In this document: positions 15,907 through 23,043 of the stretch, one piece after another
Numbering within the stretch: the first letter of the stretch is position 1
Layout: each line of letters begins with the position of its first letter
From: a virus
Reading direction: 5' to 3' (one strand)
Virus record (IMG/VR): IMGVR_UViG_3300020810_000992
Coordinates: 21,300-85,299 of that record
Length of the DNA: 64,000 bases
Position numbers and translations under genes: made by a program
Notes under the pieces: model-generated
Database searches by the model: none
What the model saw: the letters and a program-made list of their open reading frames with translations, nothing else
What the model was told of the DNA's origin: nothing

Positions 15907-17985
15907 GTCATGAGTGCTAAATACTGTATGACGAAGTATATCACACATTGGACAATAGCGTTTGTAACGGCTGTAGTTATGATACTCATACACTACGGGG
16001 ATGGTACCCTTGTCCAAACGGCTCGGCTGAAGCAATTTGATCTACTTCAAACATCGGATCAGCCACTATTATCCCAAGATATTGCGGTAGTCACCATCGA
16101 CGAAACAGCTATTGAAAAGTACGGGCAATGGCCTTGGAAGCGAGATGTTCTAGCAGACATAGTCTGGAGACTTCGAGAAGCAGGTGCTGGTATTATAGTG
16201 ATACCTATTATCATGTCAGAGTCTGATAGACTTGGCGGCGACATGACATTAGCCGAAGCACTTGTAGGGAACGGTGTAGTTATTGCCCAAACGGGAACTA
16301 CGTCTGGAGTTAATCGTAATGCTGTCCCTAGAGGCGTTGCGAAAATTGGTGATCCGTTGCCATTTATGTTTGAATGGCCAGGGATGTTAGGACCAATACC
16401 ATTGCTAGGAGAAAATGCCGACGGTGTAGGAGTGTTAAACACTAATCCAGAAATCGACGGCGTGGTACGTAGAGTACCTCTCCTTGTACGTGTTCAGGAT
16501 GAAACGTACCCTGCTTTAGCAGTGGAGGTAATACGACTTGCAACAGGAGCACCTAGTTATCAGGTTAAAGCTAACCAAGGCGGCATTGAGGCAATTCGTG
16601 TACCAGGTTATCCGACAATAAAAACAGATCCAAATGCACAAGTTTGGTTACGCTGGAACAAACAATTTGAAACTGTTAGCATAGCTACAGAAGATCTAAG
16701 TATTGTAGAAGGCAAAACTGTTATAATCGGAGTAACCGCAGAAGGCATAGGCGGTTTAATCGCTAGTCCGCTTGGACCACAATTTAATTATATTCCATCA
16801 GCAGTGACCCTACAAACAGTAATAGACGGAGATCAAATTCAACGTCCTTACTGGGCACTACTTGCAGAATTGATCACAACAGCAGTCTTGGGCATAGCCC
16901 TTGTGCTACTTGGACGATTTGCACCTTACTGGTTAGTTGGAATTAAATTAATTGTATTTGTGGGAGGACTCGCTTATGTTGCTCATTATGCATGGGCAAA
17001 CTACCTATACCTTTTAGATGTAACAATGCCAATAGTAACTGTTATTCTTGTAGGATTACATGCAGTATTCAATAGATTCGTAAGCGAATTCTTTGAAAAA
17101 CAAAAAATCAAAAAACAATTTGCAGGTTACGCTTCGCCAACTGTTGTTCGTATGCTACAGGAAAATCCAAGTTTAATCAAAGACGGTATGAAGAAAGAAG
17201 TTTCAATTTGTTTCTCAGACCTACGTGGCTTTACACCACTAGGTGAATCGTTTGGTGATGATGTAAAAGGTCTTACTCGCATTATGAATGGGTATATGGA
17301 CAGCATCACACAGCCTATACTTGATGCTGATGGTATGGTTATCAAATACATTGGTGATGCAAGTATGCATGTACACAATGCACCTATTGATGATCCTCAT
17401 CATCCTCGAACAGCAGTCGAAACAGGACTGCTCATGTTAAAGGCAGTGGAGAAATTTAATGAAACAGTTATTATTCCGGAGGGGCGTCCCCCTGTTGGTA
17501 TGGGTGCTGGCATTAATACTGGTCTTGGTTATCTTGGAGAAATGGGATCGACGGCTAGACACAGCTATGACGTCCTTGGAGATGCAGTCAGTACAGCCGC
17601 TCGTATTGAAAGCAAGTGTAAAGAGTACGGATGTTTATTACTTGTTGGAGAAAACACATACGAAGCAACCAAAAACAATTTCTTCTACCTCAAAGTAGAT
17701 GATTTACAAGTTAAAGGTAAAAGTGTTGGACTAAGCATTTATACAGTGCTTGATGGTATGAATAAAACTTCAGATCGTAAGAGCCAAAAACTACATGAGC
17801 AAATGCACGAAGCATATAGATCTCAGCAGTTCGATGAAGCTATTTGGCTTTGCGAAAGATTAATGAGACACTTTGATGGCAAGATGGAAGGTTATTACAC
17901 AATGTGGATTGAACGCTGTGAGTATATGAAAACTCAAGAACTTCCTAAAGACTGGAACGGCGTCTTTATCGCCACAAGTAAGTAA
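15886..17985 (+). CDS. CHASE2-domain class III adenylate cyclase
   Basis: Up to 699 residues. A membrane segment (about 20-40), an extracytoplasmic CHASE2 sensor domain (about 45-315, with AVVTIDETAIEKYGQWPW), then three transmembrane helices (about 322-402) and a class III cyclase domain (about 440-620). Metal-binding Asp445 (FSDLRGFT) and Asp491 (IGDAS), adenine-selecting Lys487 and Asp562, and transition-state Arg573 are present, so cAMP rather than cGMP is the expected product. The usual transition-state Asn is Ser569. A C-terminal helical tail follows. The start is unsure: ATGs at 15886, 15910 and 15928 all lack a good ribosome-binding site. A membrane cyclase is highly unusual in a phage. 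It converges on the leftward operon. Confidence 0.88.
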   Translation: MEATVPLVMSAKYCMTKYITHWTIAFVTAVVMILIHYGDGTLVQTARLKQFDLLQTSDQPLLSQDIAVVTIDETAIEKYGQWPWKRDVLADIVWRLREAGAGIIVIPIIMSESDRLGGDMTLAEALVGNGVVIAQTGTTSGVNRNAVPRGVAKIGDPLPFMFEWPGMLGPIPLLGENADGVGVLNTNPEIDGVVRRVPLLVRVQDETYPALAVEVIRLATGAPSYQVKANQGGIEAIRVPGYPTIKTDPNAQVWLRWNKQFETVSIATEDLSIVEGKTVIIGVTAEGIGGLIASPLGPQFNYIPSAVTLQTVIDGDQIQRPYWALLAELITTAVLGIALVLLGRFAPYWLVGIKLIVFVGGLAYVAHYAWANYLYLLDVTMPIVTVILVGLHAVFNRFVSEFFEKQKIKKQFAGYASPTVVRMLQENPSLIKDGMKKEVSICFSDLRGFTPLGESFGDDVKGLTRIMNGYMDSITQPILDADGMVIKYIGDASMHVHNAPIDDPHHPRTAVETGLLMLKAVEKFNETVIIPEGRPPVGMGAGINTGLGYLGEMGSTARHSYDVLGDAVSTAARIESKCKEYGCLLLVGENTYEATKNNFFYLKVDDLQVKGKSVGLSIYTVLDGMNKTSDRKSQKLHEQMHEAYRSQQFDEAIWLCERLMRHFDGKMEGYYTMWIERCEYMKTQELPKDWNGVFIATSK

Positions 17986-17992
17986 GTATTAA

Positions 17993-18109
17993 CTAGTCCT
18001 TACAATCATCACAATTACACTTAAAGCATACATCGTTTACACAATGTTCGCAATCTTTATCCCTATGACACTCGTGACCGCAATCGCATTCTTTTTCAGA
18101 GTCTGTCAT
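17993..18109 (-). CDS. Cys-rich 38-residue peptide (metallothionein-like pattern)
   Basis: A leftward ORF from ATG 18109 to TAG 17993. It encodes 38 residues with nine Cys and three His in CxC, CxxC and HxxC spacings (CDCGHECH, CEHC, CFKCNCDDC) and many Asp/Glu. Such density suggests binding of Zn, Fe or Cu; the peptide resembles small metal-binding proteins in style only. It starts in a TAATG overlap with the stop of the 111-aa membrane gene, so it is translationally coupled as the last gene of the leftward operon. Confidence 0.6.
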   Translation of the reverse strand: MTDSEKECDCGHECHRDKDCEHCVNDVCFKCNCDDCKD

Positions 18110-18444
18110 TATTTTTTTCCAGTGGAGTCAAATACTTGACTACGGCTTTGGTACTTGTTAACTAGGCTTTCTAGTTCTTTTGCTTGTTCTTCTGTAAGAT
18201 TTTTATCTAGCAAATGTTTATGTTCTAGTACCATTGACAATTTCATATTCATACGAATCATGTCGTTATCTAACATTCGTACACGATCAACCAGTTTAAT
18301 AAGTGTACCCATTGTTTCGCCTATAACTGGATCAATAGTTTCCGTTACCCAACCCCATATAAAGTAGATAAAATATCCCATGCCGCCCGCGGCAACAATA
18401 GGAAATCCTAAGTCTTTAATTGTTTGTGCTAGATCTAGCTCCAT
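18109..18444 (-). CDS. Small membrane protein with coiled-coil tail (holin-like layout)
   Basis: 111 residues. A single hydrophobic segment (about 13-33, GFPIVAAGGMGYFIYFIWGWV) is followed by a long amphipathic helix (about 45-105) and a basic end. It is a paralogue in layout of the 92-aa protein at the head of the operon: both start with an acidic helix, then K-D-x-GFPI and a glycine-rich membrane helix. The ribosome-binding site GAGGGC matches those of the curli cluster. Small one-helix proteins of this kind include phage holins, but function is not established. Confidence 0.6.
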   Translation of the reverse strand: MELDLAQTIKDLGFPIVAAGGMGYFIYFIWGWVTETIDPVIGETMGTLIKLVDRVRMLDNDMIRMNMKLSMVLEHKHLLDKNLTEEQAKELESLVNKYQSRSQVFDSTGKK

Positions 18445-18664
18445 GTTTTTTGCCCTCTTCGTATTTCATTATTAGTGTTGATAAATGATCTGACTTTCTA
18501 AGTATACCGTTTTCGTCTACAACAAATACATCGCCAGGTCTATATAGTGCATTAGTTTTGGGGCTGCCGTCTCGATTCTTGCCCATAACTTCTCCAGGCC
18601 AATCACCCTTGACAGTAAAACTACCGTCTGCAAAACTTTCTACATTATAGTCCATCCAAATCAT
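18416..18664 (-). CDS. Hypothetical protein, 82 aa
   Basis: 82 residues from the ATG at 18664, which follows GGAAG and lies one base after the upstream gene's stop. A small beta-rich, charged protein with a GDVFVVDENG turn typical of SH3-like or OB-like folds, but no recognisable family. Its end overlaps the next operon gene by 29 bp. It may be a soluble partner of the membrane proteins around it. Confidence 0.55.
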   Translation of the reverse strand: MIWMDYNVESFADGSFTVKGDWPGEVMGKNRDGSPKTNALYRPGDVFVVDENGILRKSDHLSTLIMKYEEGKKHGARSSTNN

Positions 18665-18665
18665 T

Positions 18666-18866
18666 TTACTTACTTCCACCAATATATCCACCAATGACAC
18701 CAATCAATCCTGTGACTGACATCTTCATTAGTGTAATAACACTTTCATCAACTGGTCTATTTTCTTCTAGTGCCACAATGTAGTCGCCTACAATAATAAC
18801 ACCTAACAGTAACAGTACTCCAGATGTAATCATTAGTACTACAATATCTTTAAAGTTTTTAATCAT
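18666..18866 (-). CDS. Small two-helix membrane protein (holin-like)
   Basis: 66 residues with two hydrophobic helices (about 9-29 and 47-64; the second is Gly-rich, GLIGVIGGYIGG) joined by a charged loop. The size and topology fit a class II holin, and it lies directly downstream of the pore-toxin-like gene. Holin function is inference from shape only. AAGGA precedes the ATG. Confidence 0.6.
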   Translation of the reverse strand: MIKNFKDIVVLMITSGVLLLLGVIIVGDYIVALEENRPVDESVITLMKMSVTGLIGVIGGYIGGSK

Positions 18867-18876
18867 AGTCTATTCC

Positions 18877-19713
18877 TTATTGCCTAATTGGTTTCTTTAT
18901 AATTGTTGGGAACGAATCTCGGTAATCAACTTTATAGATTGTTGGCACTTTAACTTTAAATTCATTACTAGTATAACCTAGATCTGAAGGCTTCAGCGTT
19001 ACAAACAGCGTTGTGTGATGTGTTCCGCTTCCCTCTCTCTTGTAACCACAATTAATAGCAAATTTAAATCCGTTTGTCGCATCAACAGTGTATGTTGTCA
19101 CAAGTTCTACGGCTGGATTGGTTTTGAGTTGGTAATTATTTACTCCCCACCACAATTCAAAACCTTCTGGATATACCTCTGGACTTTCGTCCCAATGAAA
19201 AGTGTAGATTCCTTTACTGGATTGCCCGGTTGTATCCGACTGGCTATGTTCATTGGTTTGTGAATGAGTGATCTCAGTACTACCTTCTACAGACAAATCG
19301 TCAGTGCCGACTTTGACCTTCACGCCTACTGTTACTGAGTTAGTGTATGATACACTGTTTGATGTAGTGCTTGACGAATCTACTACGGCTTCGTATGTAT
19401 AGTGTTGCTGATGAACATTTTCATCTAGTGTGATTGGTTGTGGATAATTACTGAATCCGCCTGCGTTTTCTGTCCATGTTACAGTCATATTACTGTCGAA
19501 ATAATTCTGATACACATGGTTGTAATTGTCATCGAAAAAATACAGTGTAGATTGATCTGGATATACTCCCGAATTGTGGTAATGGTATTTTTTACCTTTG
19601 TCATGAGTCCAAGTTCTACAAGTATGCTCTGGTAATTTATATGTTCCACATTGTTTATTAGTTGCTCTATCTAAAAATTCTGCTACTAGTGCGTTCATGT
19701 TTTCGTAAATCAT
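18877..19713 (-). CDS. Aerolysin/ETX-MTX2-like beta-pore-forming protein
   Basis: 278 residues and no signal peptide. After a short N-terminal domain with Tyr/His-rich strands, residues about 100-180 form the long Ser/Thr/Val strands typical of the aerolysin membrane-insertion region: SSSTTSNSVSYTNSVTVGVKVKV, then STEITHSQTNEHSQSDTTG as the second arm. The C-terminal part resumes long strands with a Pro-Trp rich turn. The pattern matches ETX/MTX2-type pore formers, though no single invariant motif proves it. It is flanked by small membrane proteins in an operon opposite in direction to its neighbours. Possible roles are lysis, killing of competitors or a virion-associated penetration factor. 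Confidence 0.6.
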   Translation of the reverse strand: MIYENMNALVAEFLDRATNKQCGTYKLPEHTCRTWTHDKGKKYHYHNSGVYPDQSTLYFFDDNYNHVYQNYFDSNMTVTWTENAGGFSNYPQPITLDENVHQQHYTYEAVVDSSSTTSNSVSYTNSVTVGVKVKVGTDDLSVEGSTEITHSQTNEHSQSDTTGQSSKGIYTFHWDESPEVYPEGFELWWGVNNYQLKTNPAVELVTTYTVDATNGFKFAINCGYKREGSGTHHTTLFVTLKPSDLGYTSNEFKVKVPTIYKVDYRDSFPTIIKKPIRQ

Positions 19714-19734
19714 TTTGTTTCCTTTTTAAAGTTT

Positions 19735-20013
19735 TTAATCACGTCTTGCATCTTCTTTGCCTTCATTTGCCGCAATACGATCTACATTGGGTTTTACGCC
19801 TAATGAATATGATAATAGTGCATCAATTTTAACTAAATCGTTGTTCATAGTTTGAACTCGATTATCCAATTGTTTAATAATATTTTTGAGAGTAGTTACT
19901 GAGTCAGTAACTCCTGCTAAAATAAATTTTAATGTTAGAAAAACAAATCCGCCAGCTGCCAATGCGCCAGCGATTGGAAAACCAACATCTTTAGCTAATG
20001 TAAAAAAATCCAT
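19735..20013 (-). CDS. Small membrane protein with helical tail (paralogue of the 111-aa protein)
   Basis: 92 residues. It has an acidic start, then KDVGFPIAGALAAGGFVFLTLKFIL as the membrane helix (about 10-32) and a long amphipathic helix (about 40-80). It is the first gene of the leftward operon, 21 bp upstream of the pore-toxin-like gene, with ribosome-binding site GAAGGA. It shares the K-D-x-GFPI start and layout with the 111-aa protein four genes downstream. A BhlA/UviB-like or holin-like role is possible but unproven. A weak leftward late box (GTAAATA) lies about 30 bp upstream. Confidence 0.6.
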   Translation of the reverse strand: MDFFTLAKDVGFPIAGALAAGGFVFLTLKFILAGVTDSVTTLKNIIKQLDNRVQTMNNDLVKIDALLSYSLGVKPNVDRIAANEGKEDARRD

Positions 20014-20065
20014 AATTCATCCTTCACCTATGCTTATATTTACCATATTTGAGTGGCATATCTAC

Positions 20066-20094
20066 TTGACATTATTAAATAATGATGTTACAAT
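20066..20094 (+). promoter_or_regulatory. Sigma70-type promoter
   Basis: TTGACA (20066-20071), 17 bp, TACAAT (20089-20094). Transcription would begin near 20101, so the peroxiredoxin must start at ATG 20127 and not at the more upstream in-frame ATGs at 20082. Confidence 0.78.
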
Positions 20095-20126
20095 TAGACA
20101 TTAAACTACAAGGAGACACACAGTTT

Positions 20127-20660
20127 ATGATTGAAGGTTTTAAACCTCCGTGCGTAACTTTCCGCACACGAGTTAGAGATGAAAGTATTGAAGGACCAAA
20201 CCCATACCGTTGGGAAGATTTAAGAAGCGATGATCTTTTTAAAGGCAAAAGAGTTGTATTGTTTAGCTTACCAGGTGCATTTACACCTACTTGCTCTACA
20301 TATCAACTACCAGGCTTTGAAGAAAATTATGACGCTATCCGTAATAATGATATTGACGAAGTATACTGTATTTCAGTTAACGATGCATTTGTTATGAATG
20401 CTTGGGCTAAATCACAGAATATTCAAAATGTAAAAGTTATTCCAGACGGTTCAGGAAACTTTACTCGTTTTATGGGTATGTTGATTGGTAAAAACCATTT
20501 AGGATTTGGTTTGCGCAGTTGGCGTTATATGTGTATCATTAACGACGGTGTAGTTGAAAAGTGGTGGCAGGAACCTGGCATCAACAACGAAGGCACTGAT
20601 AATGATCCATACGAAGAGTCTACCCCAGATAATTGTTTAAACTATCTGCAAGGACAATAA
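20127..20660 (+). CDS. Peroxiredoxin, Prx5/redoxin type
   Basis: 177 residues from ATG 20127 (AAGGAG upstream). The thioredoxin-fold active site reads PGAFTPTCSTYQLPGFEEN with peroxidatic Cys56, the P-x3-T-x2-C motif of the Prx5/glutaredoxin-like class. No resolving Cys is obvious in the usual AhpC position. The family reduces hydrogen peroxide and organic peroxides, and could protect infected cells from oxidative stress. The C-terminal 50 residues are longer than in minimal Prx5 proteins and Trp-rich. A small membrane protein follows immediately. Confidence 0.85.
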   Translation: MIEGFKPPCVTFRTRVRDESIEGPNPYRWEDLRSDDLFKGKRVVLFSLPGAFTPTCSTYQLPGFEENYDAIRNNDIDEVYCISVNDAFVMNAWAKSQNIQNVKVIPDGSGNFTRFMGMLIGKNHLGFGLRSWRYMCIINDGVVEKWWQEPGINNEGTDNDPYEESTPDNCLNYLQGQ

Positions 20661-20870
20661 ATGAGCGGCCAGCGCAGATATCTTAGAGTCTGGGCTCGTA
20701 CAGTTGGAATGCCAATTGGTATTACAGATGACGATAAGCCGGAGTTTCTTCCTATATCACAAGATGATGTAAGAAAGGCTCTGGCTTTTCGTACCTTTTG
20801 GATTATACTGCATATTGTTACCTGTGTGATGATTATCGCAGGTAACGGTAGAAACTTAGGATTTTGGTAA
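20661..20870 (+). CDS. Small membrane protein, 69 aa
   Basis: 69 residues starting directly after the peroxiredoxin stop. A basic N-terminus, a soluble loop and one C-terminal transmembrane helix (about 44-62, FRTFWIILHIVTCVMIIAG). The stop shares its last base with the next start (TAATG). No family is recognised. The arrangement suggests coupled translation with the peroxiredoxin and the next gene. Confidence 0.5.
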   Translation: MSGQRRYLRVWARTVGMPIGITDDDKPEFLPISQDDVRKALAFRTFWIILHIVTCVMIIAGNGRNLGFW

Positions 20871-21319
20871 TGTTAAAAAAATTAAATATTAAAGATGTGC
20901 TAGAACTAATCGAGGATGATCCTGTTCGACCACATATTACAGCGGAAGATCGTACACGGAATGGTCGTGAAGTATATGCATTATATGAAGACCAATATGC
21001 TACAGAAGCACCTGTGCTACACGAAGGTCCACGGGCAGTCATTTGTGTAGCATATACTAGTGAAGTTCCAACAAACGAAGATGATTTAAACAATATAGGA
21101 ACAGATATTGCAGTATTTTATACCGTTTGGAGTTACGAAAAAGGTGCAGGAAGAGACATTGTATTTACTGTTGCAGAACATATTAAATCACAATATCCAG
21201 ATGTAAAACGATACGTAACATTAAGCCCGTTAACAGAAATGGCTAAGAATTTTCACCTAAAAAATGGTGCAAAATTTATTGCAAAACACTTAAATTGCCA
21301 AAATTTTGAGTATTTTTAA
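20870..21319 (+). CDS. GNAT-like acetyltransferase (tentative)
   Basis: 149 residues from ATG 20870. The C-terminal half, with a strand DIAVFYTVWSY, a helix FTVAEHIKSQYP, then KRYVTLSPLTEMAKNFHLKNGAKFI, resembles the end of a GNAT or malonyl-CoA-decarboxylase-like fold, where the LSP and the FH-x-KNG segments follow the acetyl-CoA site. The classical R/Q-x2-G-x-G/A pyrophosphate loop is not clear, so the assignment is tentative. It overlaps the upstream stop by one base and is followed by a promoter. Confidence 0.5.
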   Translation: MLKKLNIKDVLELIEDDPVRPHITAEDRTRNGREVYALYEDQYATEAPVLHEGPRAVICVAYTSEVPTNEDDLNNIGTDIAVFYTVWSYEKGAGRDIVFTVAEHIKSQYPDVKRYVTLSPLTEMAKNFHLKNGAKFIAKHLNCQNFEYF

Positions 21320-21338
21320 GAATTTTTACCAAAAACGC

Positions 21339-21367
21339 TTGACATAAATAGTAGTAGTTGTTATAAT
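21339..21367 (+). promoter_or_regulatory. Consensus sigma70-type promoter
   Basis: TTGACA (21339-21344), 17 bp, TATAAT (21362-21367): a perfect consensus. It drives the SprT-like gene at 21397. Confidence 0.85.
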
Positions 21368-21396
21368 AGTGTATAAACATTATAAGGCTACTTACT

Positions 21397-21837
21397 ATGA
21401 ACCAAATCGAAACTATTGGTGGAACAGCTAGACAGCGCCGGTATGCTAGGTCTATAGTTGAGTTTTGTATTAAAAATTTGATGCCACGTATGCACACACT
21501 TGACATCACTATAAAACTCTGCAAGCCAGACGGAGCATTGGGCTATTGCTTAGAGGCTGATAACAATCGAACTTTTGAAATTGAAATTGATAAAACTCAA
21601 TCACTACGTGCTTTGCTAGAAACTGTAGCACACGAAATGGTACATGTTAAGCAGTTTGCTCGCAGAGAAATGCATCCTTCAAAAGACGAATGGTATGGTA
21701 AAACTTATAATCCTAAAAAAGTAAGTTACTGGGATCTTCCTTGGGAGATCGAAGCACACGGTCGCGAAGTAGGTTTGTTTATCCGTTGGGCTGAATACCA
21801 CAAACTTGCTGATAAGAAATGGACACAAGATAATTAA
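21397..21837 (+). CDS. SprT-like zinc metalloprotease
   Basis: 146 residues. The zinc motif is VAHEMVH, with His79, catalytic Glu80 and His83, and a third ligand likely in the WEIEAHGREVG segment. Length and layout match SprT-like proteins of T4-type marine phages. Cellular SprT/Spartan family members act on DNA-protein crosslinks or as small gluzincin-like peptidases, so a DNA-linked role is possible. It has its own consensus promoter and a 38-bp gap to the methyltransferase gene. Confidence 0.8.
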   Translation: MNQIETIGGTARQRRYARSIVEFCIKNLMPRMHTLDITIKLCKPDGALGYCLEADNNRTFEIEIDKTQSLRALLETVAHEMVHVKQFARREMHPSKDEWYGKTYNPKKVSYWDLPWEIEAHGREVGLFIRWAEYHKLADKKWTQDN

Positions 21838-21875
21838 TATTACATGCGAACATTGGTTAACGAAGGAGGAGTAAC

Positions 21876-22922
21876 ATGCCGCAAAAAATTACAGCTGAAA
21901 TCTCAGCACAAGAATTTCAAGACAGTTTTGGATTTGCAGAAGAAAGCGGATTGTACAATGATCCGCTGTTTAGACTTGTTGTAAACAAGTTTGGACGTTG
22001 TTATTGGCTATTGGCTCATGACAATTTGCAAGGTCCACGTTTTAGTGGTAACAATGTTTATTACCAAGGAAACAACTCTCGTCTAATTAGAACAATCTAT
22101 CCTAATGCAAAACGCATTATTGATGTTGGTGCTAACGTAGGCAACAATACTATTGCATATAGTGAATGGGCAGAAAATGTTGAATCATTTGAGCCTACAC
22201 CTACTACACTTAAAATGTTAAAAGCAAACATTGCTATTGCTCAAAAACAAAAATTAAAGGGTGTATATTGGAAAGGTACTGACGAAGCAGGTAACGTCTT
22301 TAGAGATGAAGATGCAACTGCTGGTTGGTATACTTACAAAGGTGTACATCAAAATATGGCTGTTGTTGCAAATGTTACAGTACATGAAGTTGCCGCAACT
22401 AATCGTAATGAAGGTACTATTGATATTTTAGATCATACTGATCACGGTGGACACAATCACGTTGTACTAGATAGCTCAAACGTTAAACTACGAGATAGTC
22501 AAAACTTAGTGCCTGTTCCGGCACGTACAATTGATAGTTATAATTTTGAAGATGTAGATGCAATTAAAATTGATGTTGAAGGTAGTGAATTACTAGTTAT
22601 ACAAGGCGCAAAAGATACAATTGATCGCTGTCGTCCTAGTGTACAAGTTGAAATTGTACCTAAGCAGTGCAACTTGTTTGGTTATGAGCCTCAAGATTTA
22701 TACGACTTCTTTGCAGATCGCGATTATGTTTGTGTAAGTGCAGTAAGACGTCCTGCAAATGCTGATCAGCGCGGAATGTTTTTTGGTAAAGATATTGGAA
22801 TGAAGCATCAACAAATCAAAAAGTATATGGATAGATTATTCGTACCACGCGAAGTACACCTAGCAACAGATTATGGTGCAATGGAACAAGCAAATAACAA
22901 TTTTGGACAATTATTCGATTGA
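21876..22922 (+). CDS. FkbM-family methyltransferase
   Basis: 348 residues with strong ribosome-binding site GAAGGAGGAG. A SAM-binding Rossmann fold is visible: IIDVGANVGNNTIAYSEW (motif I), VESFEPTPTTL (acidic loop) and the FkbM hallmark DAIKIDVEGSELLVIQGA near 230-250. The family O-methylates small molecules and glycans. Together with glycosyltransferase-like genes at 35-37 kb, it may modify surface sugars of virion or host. About 80 extra residues lie at the N-terminus before the SAM domain. A promoter for the next gene overlaps its stop codon. Confidence 0.85.
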   Translation: MPQKITAEISAQEFQDSFGFAEESGLYNDPLFRLVVNKFGRCYWLLAHDNLQGPRFSGNNVYYQGNNSRLIRTIYPNAKRIIDVGANVGNNTIAYSEWAENVESFEPTPTTLKMLKANIAIAQKQKLKGVYWKGTDEAGNVFRDEDATAGWYTYKGVHQNMAVVANVTVHEVAATNRNEGTIDILDHTDHGGHNHVVLDSSNVKLRDSQNLVPVPARTIDSYNFEDVDAIKIDVEGSELLVIQGAKDTIDRCRPSVQVEIVPKQCNLFGYEPQDLYDFFADRDYVCVSAVRRPANADQRGMFFGKDIGMKHQQIKKYMDRLFVPREVHLATDYGAMEQANNNFGQLFD

Positions 22923-22947
22923 CATTATTCGATTAATATCGTATACT
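22919..22947 (+). promoter_or_regulatory. Sigma70-type promoter
   Basis: TTGACA (22919-22924), 17 bp, TATACT (22942-22947). It is followed by a leader of about 90 nt, with a small hairpin (GGAAC with GTTCC near 23000), before the gene at 23044. Confidence 0.75.
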
Positions 22948-23043
22948 GTATAGACAATGAGGCAATAAGTCAATAGTGATGAGCCTGTTGTATATGGAAC
23001 ATAGAAACGTTCCGATAATTTAAACAGTCTAAGGAAACAAACA

